Origin: Cladosporium sp. IMV 00045
Lineage: Eukaryota; Ascomycota; Dothideomycetes; Cladosporiales; Cladosporiaceae
Reading direction: 5' to 3'
Length of the DNA stretch: 42,407 nt
NCBI GenBank assembly: GCA_001931905.2
Contig: MSJI02000884.1
Location: 1-42,407 of the forward strand
Both the position numbers and the translations under genes were made by a program. Every line of letters begins with the position of its first letter. Positions within the stretch are counted from its first letter, which is position 1. The notes beneath the pieces are model-generated. The model did not search any database. It saw only the letters and a program-made list of their open reading frames with translations, and had not been told where the DNA came from. This document shows positions 23,794 to 32,779 of the stretch, one piece after another.

Positions 23794-25301
23794 GTTTGCG
23801 GTATGTCGTCGCGAGGTGGATTGGGTGTGGGTGTGGATGTGCTGACCTTGGTTTGAGAAGCAGGTTAAATTGTCGCGACAACTACCTGCGATTTGCTTGT
23901 GAATGCGAGTGCAAGCTCGTGACGACGGGGCAGTATTTCACTGCAGTATGCGACTTTGCTGCCTGTGAAGTGAAGTGAATGCCTTCACTGCGAAGCCGCG
24001 GATTGGCTCCCGCAAAACGCGCCTGCCTTCTCTCGCGACCGCCGTCCAAAGCTCGCCCAAAGCGGACATGCCAAGGCCTGCGGCCACTGCCGGCCGAGTC
24101 TCTCCCTTCAAAAAGTTCGTTTTTTTATGTGAACCGCTTTCTCTTCTGCAACTTCTCGCTCAACAAATCGCAATCAAAGCTTACAGACAGACAGCCTCGT
24201 GCTCGTCACCACAAACAGCTTTGGGAGAAAGTCCCCGGACACCCTTACCATGTAAGGACCACGCCGAAAGGCGCCGCCACAGAAGCACTTTTGCGGCTCA
24301 CTCTTTGCGCTGCCTCCATCCCTCTCCGGTCCCTCCTGGCCGTTCGCACTCTTGCTTGGAAGCTTCCCGGCTCGGATTCGCTGCTCAAGGGTCTGGTCCT
24401 TTGGGCTGCCTCGAAAGAGGAGACGAGGATATGAGTCTGCACCTTTGGGCTCGTTGGTCTTGCTGTCGGGTGGTGGATCAAGCATGAGGAGGAAAGAAGT
24501 CGATTTGGAGGGCAAGCTGGACTCAAGGTATGTGTGAAGGCCGTTCGTCGCGGTCAATAGACATGCGGTTGCCTGTCTCTTGTCCTCGGACATGAGGCTG
24601 GTTACTCGATGGGGCTTATTCTTGAGGCGAGAAGTTCCCTTTTCATTTCGGGTCTGCCGGGCAGTACATCTGCGCCTATGCTGTGTCGAAGCAGCCAGAC
24701 CTCATCAACGTGCAGTGCACTTGCAACAGCAGCCGAGAAGTTTTGGTGATGACACCAGCATATAGAGTCAAGCACTGAACATGGGTTTGCGGTGTGCCAT
24801 TCACTTGGTGCATTTGCGGCTCTTCATTGATGCTACAATTGCCTACGACGGTATCTGATAAAACTTCTCGAGCTTTTGCTTGTTGGTCGCTGCACACGAT
24901 AAAATATTCAAAGTAAAATTCGAAATCATATGATCAAACTACTTGTCGCTCTCATGCCTCTTGTTCCTTCACTGTGTTCATCTCGACAGCCTCGATTCAA
25001 ACGACTAGCTGACGTTCACTGCATCTAGTTTATGCAGTCCTCTGGTACCTCCTGGCTACTCCTGGTGACATCCTAGCTGGTGGAAGATGGACATTAAGAG
25101 AACAAAGGGGACAGGTATCCCCTTCATGTTACCGGACAAAGCAGCAGCGGTAGAACGCTCATACCCCACAACGCCAACCGATCACAAAGGCCTTGTAGCA
25201 CCAGCTTCTTTCACCAATCGGGCTGAAATATTCTCAATCTATGTTCACCTAGGCCCCAGGATGTACGCCCAACTTTTTTAAGCACTGCATTAGCAATCTC
25301 G
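23794..25301. other. Intergenic region upstream of RAE1
   Basis: About 1.5 kb. The part next to 23793 should be the RAE1 promoter. Between 23975 and 24593 three frames of 139-170 codons overlap on both strands, reflecting few stops in GC-rich DNA; none carries a recognisable domain. No RNA gene, repeat array or transposon fragment was seen. Confidence 0.55.
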
Positions 25302-26223
25302 TTGCCTTTTAATTTCTTTCGACGGGACCTCGAACACAGACTCTCCCCATTGTGTAACGTGCAAATCCGCCAGTACAGTATGGGTTCGGGAAGAGCTCTT
25401 TACCTTACTGGGATGAAGATGGTAAGTCTGGTCGCACCGCTCACCTCTTTTGCCAGTCTTTGCATGAGACTCTTTCTCATTCAGCTACACTCCTTCAGGA
25501 ACTCACTCTTGAGTCTGGAGGGGCTTCTTCTCGCCTTGGTAAGTATCACAGCGCACACGACCTTCGCAATACCCTTACTGACGGTCCTTACGACTTCAGT
25601 CGCCGCCCTAGCGATCCTCGCCTCGTTCCGCGTGTTCGAAGCATACTGTGCCTTCACAACCCTCGGACCTGGAAGTCTGCCGCCTTCAATATCGAATTTC
25701 GTCCGTCTGGCATCAATACCATGGTTCGCAAGCTTTCACGACAACAGCAAGGGTGCTGGCCACCTCCAACCACTACCCATCCGACCAGGCCCAACACCCT
25801 ACGCCTCCCCCTCCTCTCCGCACCGGCAAATTAACCAACTCGGCCCCGAAGACGTGCAGATGTACTTCACCGACCGACTTGCCCTCTTCGCAGAACTGCA
25901 GTCCGATCCTGAACAAAGCACAGCTAACGTACTGAAGTCTAGCAGTCCGTGCCGCTGCGATTCCGGCGTTGAACTTCGCACTTTTGGCTGCGAAGCGCGT
26001 TCCACTCTGAAGAACGAGGACGAGGGGAGTGTGCATGTCGTTCTTCACCCAGGTTGATTTCGAACAGGTTGCCACGACGGGTTGGGGGGAGGTTCATCCG
26101 CTTGCGGGGAGAGAGTTGCCGGGCACGCTAGTGCTGGTGTATGCTCCTAGAGAGTATGGTGAGGTTTGTGTTATTATGAAGATTATCGAGGCTGGGGCGA
26201 GGTTTTTGGAAGGGGTGAGTTGA
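25302..26223 (+). pseudogene. Broken gene of the fungal luciferase (Luz)-like family
   Basis: Frame 25302-26057 carries a hydrophobic N-terminal segment followed by the LGPG element, then RPGPTPY...PHRQINQ, and a GSVHVVLHP motif at its end. The family then expects x-D plus seven residues plus GWG, but this frame stops. The continuation (DFEQVATTGWGEVHPLAG, then VLVYAPR) lies in the next frame, 26029-26223, ending at TGA 26223. One extra base within CCAGGTTGAT (about 26047-26055) accounts for the break. The segment before GSVH also looks some 25 residues short, and the usual E-x-H pair reads E-x-R. Two GTAAGT sites (25422, 25539) followed by CAG suggest introns of 77 and 61 nt that together keep frame, so the exact N-terminus is open. 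Luz enzymes of luminous mushrooms oxidise hydroxyhispidin; the ascomycete relatives have no known function. A sequencing error is the alternative. Confidence 0.6.
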
Positions 26224-26916
26224 ATGGGTGAGATCTGAGAGATGGGAGGGTACGTATGATGTATGGTATGACAGCTTTTGAATCTATTCTCTTCTTTTCC
26301 GAAAATAAAAACTCTTCGCCTTTTGCAAAATACGAGGAAGAATCTTGACCAAAAGATCGTCTGCCAGACTTCTCATTGCAGTTTTCGACATGCTTCCTTC
26401 GTTCTTGTCGACTTTTTATTTCCATCATTAGTATCTATCAGCTTTCAATAGACCTCGGAGAACCTCATGCACTGGTTCGGAAGGCCTTTCCGTGTGGATT
26501 TTCCCTTTTGATGGCTTTCCCTTACCCAGTTTTCCCTTCTCCCCCTTCTGCCGTCCATGTCATGTCCATTGGCTGTCTGGTTAGCTATATGTAAAGGGGA
26601 ATCACCTCCTGGTTACCAGCATTTAGGTGGGCGTGGGAAACCAGGCGGCAAACAAGAAGATACGAGACAGGGAAATGATGTCTGGGGAGCCAGTTTCTCC
26701 TTCGAAACGATTGTGAGAACGAGAGATGGTGGTGGCGTGGAGTGCAGTGATGTGGCCGAGATATGCTGCTGCTTGTTCATACGTGTATTCTTCTTCTTCT
26801 TCATTTCCTCGTCATCTTATACTCCTGTACTACGACTCGACTAATGATTCCGCTCCACAGAGTTTCTCCCATTTTTCATTCCGCCGCCAATCCCCCTTTA
26901 CCACTCCATCACCAAT
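26224..26916. other. Convergent intergenic region
   Basis: About 690 bp between the end of the Luz-like relic (+) and the end of the GH43 gene (-). It should hold the GH43 3' UTR. TTCTTC-rich DNA occurs near 26785-26815. No gene was seen. Confidence 0.6.
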
Positions 26917-28503
26917 CTACACCACCGTCTCAGTCTCCCACTCCCTCACCACCACACTCCCCCCCACCTGGTCCGTGGCAAAATTAAAAATCCCAAACCT
27001 ATACCCGATGAAGAAGAAATACGTCGTGTTCATCACATACCCCTGTCCCAACCCCTCGAACTCCACCCCATCGTGACTCCAGCTGAAAAGCCCCAAATGC
27101 GTGCCCGCAGGCGCCACGTCCGCGTCCAAACGCAACCACACCTCGGTCGCGTTCCCAGGCAGGGAGGCGCGAGCTGAGACGCTGCCTTCGCTGATCGTCT
27201 CCCACCCCGCGCCGAGCGAGGCGTTCGTGTAGAGCTCGAGGGTTTTGTTCGACGAGATGGACAGGTAGGCCATATTGTCGCGGAAAAGCGCGAGGCCGGC
27301 GCGGTCGCCAGGTGCCATGGGGGAGATGTCGAGGCGGACGGTGGCGATGCTGCGGGGGCCGCGGATGCGGTGCGTGAGGGTGTTTTTGGCGTGGAAGAGG
27401 TCGGTTGTTACGCTTGCTGTGCGTAGGATGAGACCACCGCCTTCTTCTGCGGATGCGAAGGAGTAGGCCGAGGTGTCGGGGTTATGGTTCCATTCCCACT
27501 GCGGGCTGAGGGAGGGGCCGGGGAAGGTGTCGTGTTTGCTGTAAGGCTCCACGGGGACGGGGGTGGAGGGGTAAGGGTTTGGGATGGCGAAGCTGTCGTT
27601 CGAGGGCAGTTTGGGCCAGCCCGTCGCGTTCCATGTGAACGGGGAGAGAGTCGGGACACGGCCGCCGGGGTACGCGTCCATGAAACCCAGGTAGTACCAG
27701 TCGCCATCCGGAGTGTCCACGATGCCACCTTGGTGCGGGTATCCGCCTTCCGGAGAGGGGGGAGTGGTGCGGTTGGCGAAGATTTCGAGTTCGTATGGGC
27801 CGAAGGGCCCGTCGCTGGATTTCAAGATCCATTCCCAGTCCGCGGGCTGCGTGAGCAGAATGTAGTACGTGCCGTTGATCTGGTACATGCGCGCGCCTTC
27901 GAGGTAGAAGGTGGCGTTGAAGACGGGGGTGACGTCGCGTTCTGTGAGGTCGTTGTTGAGCCGCGCCACGCTGAGGTTGGTGTTGCCGTAGGCGACGTAG
28001 ATGTCGTCGTTGTCGTCGAACAGCAAGCCGCAGTCGTAGTAGCACGTGTCGATGGTGGAGGCCAGGCTCCACTCGTCGGTCGGCGAGGCGGCCGTGTAGA
28101 TGTACGTCTTGTTGAAGTCGATGCACCCGATCCAGTACCAGGTGTCGTCGCTTTCGCGGTAGCGCATGCTGCTCGCCCAGATCCCGCGGACGTAGGCTTG
28201 TTTGCCGTTTTCCAGGCTGTAAGCTTCTGGGTCGTTGAAGTCGAGACGGGGGACGGAATGGCCAATATATTGCCAGTTGACCAAGTCGCCAGATTTGAGG
28301 ATTGGCGCGCCGGGCGAAAAGGCCATGGTTGATGCCGAGTAGTAGTATTCATCTCCCACGCGGAAGATGTCGATGTCGGCCAGGTCTTCCCATAGCACAG
28401 GATTGGTGTATGTTTCGTTCGAAGAGGTGTAAGTGGGAGGAGTTGGGCTGGCCAGGGTGAGGCTGCGAATGGCAGTCGCCATGACGAGAAGTGTGAATCT
28501 CAT
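26917..28503 (-). CDS. Secreted GH43 glycosidase (beta-xylosidase / arabinofuranosidase type)
   Basis: An intronless frame of 528 residues with a signal peptide (about 1-19, hydrophobic core followed by ASP). The five-bladed GH43 propeller starts at TNPVLWEDLADIDIFRVGDE. D43 is the likely general base, D157 (YYDCGLLFDD) the likely pKa-setting Asp, and E202 (YLEGARMY) the likely general acid. The C-terminal 190 residues form a beta-rich module like the lectin-type domains attached to many GH43 enzymes. Several N-x-S/T sites fit secretion. GH43 members release xylose or arabinose from hemicellulose and arabinan; subfamily and substrate cannot be read from the sequence by eye. It lies on the same strand as the ZIP, GH93 and laccase genes. 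A GGCTAG at 28885-28890 upstream is a weak candidate XlnR-like site. Confidence 0.9.
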   Translation of the reverse strand: MRFTLLVMATAIRSLTLASPTPPTYTSSNETYTNPVLWEDLADIDIFRVGDEYYYSASTMAFSPGAPILKSGDLVNWQYIGHSVPRLDFNDPEAYSLENGKQAYVRGIWASSMRYRESDDTWYWIGCIDFNKTYIYTAASPTDEWSLASTIDTCYYDCGLLFDDNDDIYVAYGNTNLSVARLNNDLTERDVTPVFNATFYLEGARMYQINGTYYILLTQPADWEWILKSSDGPFGPYELEIFANRTTPPSPEGGYPHQGGIVDTPDGDWYYLGFMDAYPGGRVPTLSPFTWNATGWPKLPSNDSFAIPNPYPSTPVPVEPYSKHDTFPGPSLSPQWEWNHNPDTSAYSFASAEEGGGLILRTASVTTDLFHAKNTLTHRIRGPRSIATVRLDISPMAPGDRAGLALFRDNMAYLSISSNKTLELYTNASLGAGWETISEGSVSARASLPGNATEVWLRLDADVAPAGTHLGLFSWSHDGVEFEGLGQGYVMNTTYFFFIGYRFGIFNFATDQVGGSVVVREWETETVV

Positions 28504-29211
28504 GATTGCAAACTTGATGGCGTCTGATTAGAAGAGTGAGGGTAGATGAAGACATATTCATATATAGTCACTCAACCAAGAGAGACTCCTTGTCTCCAAC
28601 AACATGTTGTCATGATGCCTGCATTCCAGACAATGTTGAAGCTCGCTTAAAGCCATCCTGTAGGAGCGTCGATCTACTCAAGCCGGGTAAAATGTTAGGA
28701 CGTCGATCAAGCATATGCACAGACGAAGCTATAGGTGGAAGAAAGCAATGAAGTGGTCTAGGAAAGTTCATGTATTGCAATGGCCGGGAAGTGGAGTTGT
28801 GGATTTGCTTTCCCCGCATGTGGAAAAGAAATGCCTTTAGGCCAAACCGAGGAACCTCGCTCGACTCTCCCTTAACAAACCTCCGGCTAGACGAAGAATG
28901 TTCCTGATCGAAACGATTAGATGTTCATCGCGTCTTGGCAATTTACATTACGGGTCTTTTACGAGGTAAGCGCTGATCGAGATTCGATAACATTTCCGAT
29001 TCGTACGACTCTTTGTATGCACGCAGTCTATGTGTTGCCAAGAACCTGACGAAAAGACAGACAGACAATAGCAGTACCAATGAAGTCGGATCAATGGGAT
29101 CAAGGGGACCAGTCAAGCAACTCGATTTAGTGTTGCAGTATAGCAAAACGCTGATCACCGGTAGGAAGCGCAAGCGACATAGGCAGTGAGCATGATTCTA
29201 CATGACATTCC
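28504..29211. other. Intergenic region: GH43 promoter and ZIP 3' flank
   Basis: About 700 bp. The left side should be the GH43 promoter, with one GGCTAG (28885-28890). The right side should be the 3' UTR of the zinc transporter. No other gene was seen. Confidence 0.6.
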
Positions 29212-30469
29212 TCATGCCCACGCGCCTACCAGGCTCATTGCAATAGCTCCGAGGACAACCCAAGCGCAGGCTCCTACACGACGCAGACCACGCAACATCC
29301 TCCAACTTCTGTCGCTCAAGAAATCCTCCACCAAAAGCTCGGTCAATGACGCATATATCAGCAAACCTGCAGAGATAGCGTTCATGATACCGACCAACAG
29401 AAGACCTGGCTCGGAATCTGGACTGTAAGAGGCATGAAGCCCAAGACCTATGGCTTGGCCGACAGGGGTTCTGGATCGGGGCATTAGCGATGTTTGGCGA
29501 TTCTGATGCTTTATTGAGGATACTTACGTGCATCCATAGGCCAGACACATCACCCAGGGCTTGATGGCCTTTGGTGGCCACTGCAGTGCGGAGATTCGTG
29601 CACCCAAGGCCAGACCCTCAAACGTCTCTGCAAAAGAGTCAGTCGTCTGTCAAAGCTGAAAATCCAACACGAGAAGACTTACGGTGGAAAACAATTGCAA
29701 TCCATAAGATCACAAACTCCTTGCCCGCTGACACGCTCAAATTCATGCCGATGAACACGCTGTGGAACAGGATTCCCATCTCGAGAAGGACACATTGCAT
29801 GAACGCCTTTTCGTGCTCTTGCTCTGCAGTGAGCCTGATCTTTTCGTCGGGGTTGAACTCCTCATCGGAGGAGTGCTCATGCTCTTGCTGACGCTGTGCG
29901 GTCGAAAAGTTGGCGCCGCGCTGGCGAGCGGCATTTCCCATACGCTCCTCATCATCAACGGACTGGTGGTCGTGGACGAGGCCAGAGTCCCTCACGATCG
30001 GGCTGGATGTCATCGGAGCTGCACAGCATCGCTTTTCGGGACTGAAGGTCATCTCAATTCCGGCGATGGCGAAGATGCCCAGGAGCGCAATGGCTCCAGG
30101 CATAGCAGGGTAGTCATCGGTCCAGAAACTAGATAAACAAGGGTCTCCCAGGGAGATGAATGCTGTGGGGAGCAGATGCACGAACGCCGTGGCTATCAAA
30201 ACGCCGGTACCTGAATTCTTTGTCAGTAATCGGGGCAGAATCCTACAGACAGAAAGGACGGGCTCACCAAAGTGGCGCACAACGAACAGCACGCGGGCAG
30301 GGATACGCAGACGAGGGAATCTGAGAACCAGCAGAGGAAAGGCACAAGCGAGAGATGATACGGCCAGCACGACGAAGAGAGAGGCCACGTGCAGCCCAAG
30401 ATTGTATTCGGATTCGTTGTAGTTGCGGCCGCTGTGGCAGGCTTCGCCGTCGTCCTGTCTGCGAAACAT
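29212..30469 (-). CDS. ZIP-family zinc transporter (Zrt1/Zrt2 type)
   Basis: Minus-strand exons are 30469..30268, 30210..29683, 29627..29528 and 29470..29212. The three introns (57, 55 and 57 nt) begin GTGAGC, GTAAGT and GTAAGT. They join in frame to 362 residues. Splicing restores HFGTGVLIATAFVHLLP, IVFHQTFEGLALG and YGCTTPVGQAIG, which are hallmark ZIP helices whose His and Glu residues line the metal path. About eight membrane spans are visible; the loop between spans 3 and 4 (about 125-185) is rich in His, Asp and Glu, as in Zrt proteins. Family role: uptake of Zn(II), sometimes Fe(II), across the plasma membrane. The first intron has no stop and a length divisible by three, so retention would insert 19 residues within helix 2. 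No clear Zap1 element was seen upstream. Confidence 0.92.
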
Positions 30470-31027
30470 GGCGAAACTGCTCTGTCCTGTCTTGCGGCCG
30501 TGACCGCCCGTCTCGCTCTCGGTAGTGTCTCAAGTGATTGTATTTGTAGTCTATGGCCCTTTTCCACCACCGGAATGGTCGGGCGATTTCGCGATGCTTG
30601 CCAAGCCGCGGCGCCTCGGGTGATGGTGGTGATGATGCTTGCTGCCCGCACCAAAGTTGATTATACCCACCGTGATGGTCGCTAGTATTCCCACATGCTC
30701 GTAAGGCCAATGCCTCCCTTGCCCGATTCCTTCCTTTCCCCAGACTCCTACGCGACTCGGCATCATCAGGAATCAAAAATACCATCGCTTAAGTGAGTTT
30801 CAATGGGCATTCTCGTCCTGCCTTTTGCGCTCTAGCAACTTTGAAGTCGCAACTGCCACGGCGGGGTCGCCACGCAACGCCGAGAAGGAAGAGGCCCGCG
30901 CGGCAGGCTAGATTCCTTGTCAACCACACGTATTTGATTTCATGCCACATCATCTGCGCTGGACTGCTACCAAACTATAGGAGGTAGTCTATGGTCCAAC
31001 CCTTTCCCCTTCCGTCGCGGCGCCTTT
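30470..31027. other. Intergenic region: ZIP promoter and GH93 3' flank
   Basis: About 560 bp between two minus-strand genes. I looked for zinc-responsive ACCTTNAAGGT-like elements and found none. No gene was seen. Confidence 0.55.
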
Positions 31028-32290
31028 TCACCACTCTTCTGCGTCCGCGCGCATGACCTTTTTCAAATCCACCACCGTCGCGGAGAACGGTGTGTGCAGG
31101 CCAAGCGCCCTGCCGTCAAACGTTTCACCGCCGTAAATCATCAGGTGATCCGGACGTTTCTTGAAAATCTGGATGGCCCGGCTGTAAACTGCACCAGCTG
31201 GCGTGGCGTGCTCCTCCCACTTGTCCGGGTCTCCTCCGTGTCTGTTTGTGAAGACGGAACGCTTATCGGCGTCTGAGACGACTATCGTGCCCAGAGGCCC
31301 TCCGACTGGACTCCAGACGACGTAAGGCGAGGCATTTGGAGCGACGCCGTTGATGACAATCGGGCGACCTTCGTTCAGGCGAAAGTCGAGAGGACTGTCT
31401 GCCATCACGTAGTATACTGGATAATTGACGCCATACGAAGATGAGTTGCCAATGGGTAGCTCATGGACCAGAATCCATTTCTTGAGCGGCTTGATATAGT
31501 CGATGACGGTCATGCCAGGTCGTGCCTCGTAAAGGTCGTAAGCGACATCATTCACGACTGGACCCCAATGACGCAGGTCACGAGAGGTCTGGTGAGCAAG
31601 TTTCTGGCCATGCTTTGGATCACGCTGGTCTGAATAGTAGGCGACTAGTTGGCCTTCATACTGCCTGGACGTTGTGTCAGTGTACTTGAGGCTGCAATGA
31701 AGCTTGCAGTCAGAATCAGTCACTTACAAGAGATACGGCTCCCAGATGGGATCTGCTCCATTCGTGGTGTTCGGCCGGCCGCCTTCAGCGATATGACTGA
31801 CGAATTGCCAACTTCTAGCTCTGTCCGTGCTGGCGTACAAGTCGATACGAGTGCCATTGTTGCTCCAACTATTTCCCGAGCCAAGGATGGTACCAGCTGG
31901 GAAGCCACCAAGAGGTTTTGTCAACTCGGTCAAGGCGGGCTGGGCACTGAATCCCCAGCCATTGACTTGGTCGGTGAGGTTCGAGATGTACTTCCAGCTA
32001 GCGCCTCCGTCTTTGCTCTCAAACACTGGGAAGTAGTTTGGATCGTGGCCAGAGAGCGATGAGGTGGCGATGATGGTGCCATCTCTCAACTCTGTGTAGC
32101 GAGGGTAGGTGATACTTTCGGCGCCGGTGGTTTGGTAGATGGTATTGTTGGTGAAGTAACCCCACGGCCTCGGTCTGTTGCCATGAGGGGTGGCTATCGA
32201 GACCTGGACAAGAAGCGTGGCGACGATGTAGGAGACGAGCATTTTCATAGAGATCTGAAAACGGATCAATGAGCTGCTCTTCATGAACAT
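31028..32290 (-). CDS. Secreted GH93 exo-arabinanase-like sialidase-fold enzyme
   Basis: Minus-strand exons are 32290..31728 and 31664..31028. The 63-nt intron 31665-31727 (GTAAGT...GTCCAG) gives 399 residues. An acceptor 27 bases nearer would also keep frame but yields a 36-nt intron and a nine-residue insert that breaks the PYLLQYEGQLVAYYSDQRDP run, so I prefer the longer intron. A signal peptide core follows MKMLV; that Met (32248) may be the true start. The fold has Asp-box-like repeats (SKDGGASW, STDRARSW). E184 in WEPY and E256 in VHEL are 72 residues apart, the spacing I recall for the catalytic pair E170/E242 of Fusarium GH93 Arb93A. Family role: release of arabinobiose from alpha-1,5-arabinan. 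Two GGCTAA cores lie upstream. Confidence 0.82.
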
Positions 32291-32779
32291 TACGAAAATC
32301 CTTATTGAAGTGCTAACTTATAATAGTTGAAATTACGAAATTAAGGCATTGCTTCTTTACCGAGCAATGGCCCCTTCAGCCTGATATTCGACCTCGACCA
32401 CCAATTCCCCTCACAGCCCATACTATGAGCTCAATTACCGCGTCGACTTTCGGAGTAGTCAAGCATACCATTGAGCCGTTCCCCTCTTCTCCACCTCGAA
32501 GAAGTGGGCTTCGCCGGCTAAGGCTGGCACCTCGTACCTCCAGCACAGCAAGACGAAGCTTCGCGTTCTTCCATCCGAACGCCATCGCCTTGAATCCTGC
32601 ATTTACATATATCTCGCAGCTCAAAAAGGATGAGGCCAAGCACTAACCCTTTCCAAGGCTGGAATTGGGGTTGGGGCTTTAGCCGCAAGCCTTCAGGTGG
32701 CGTTTGGGGTTTACCCGGATCTGCAACCGCATATTTGCACCGCACCGCTTCGAAGATTGCTGAAAGCTAATATTCGCTT
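32291..32779. promoter_or_regulatory. GH93 upstream region with two GGCTAA cores
   Basis: This 489-bp gap between GH93 and the laccase 3' end holds GGCTAA on the plus strand (32516-32521) and on the minus strand (TTAGCC, 32679-32684). GGCTAA is the core bound by XlnR/Xyr1-type activators of xylanolytic genes. By chance about 0.24 such sites are expected over both strands. Binding is an inference. No gene was seen here. Confidence 0.4.

Noticed and set aside
23975..24593. Three overlapping frames (139-170 codons) on both strands
   Set aside because: Mutually exclusive frames of similar quality with no motif. The minus one (24593-24174) is the least bad, but there is no evidence it is a gene.
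31692..31727. 36-nt version of the GH93 intron
   Set aside because: Shorter than any other intron here, and it adds residues that break a conserved run; the 63-nt version was preferred.
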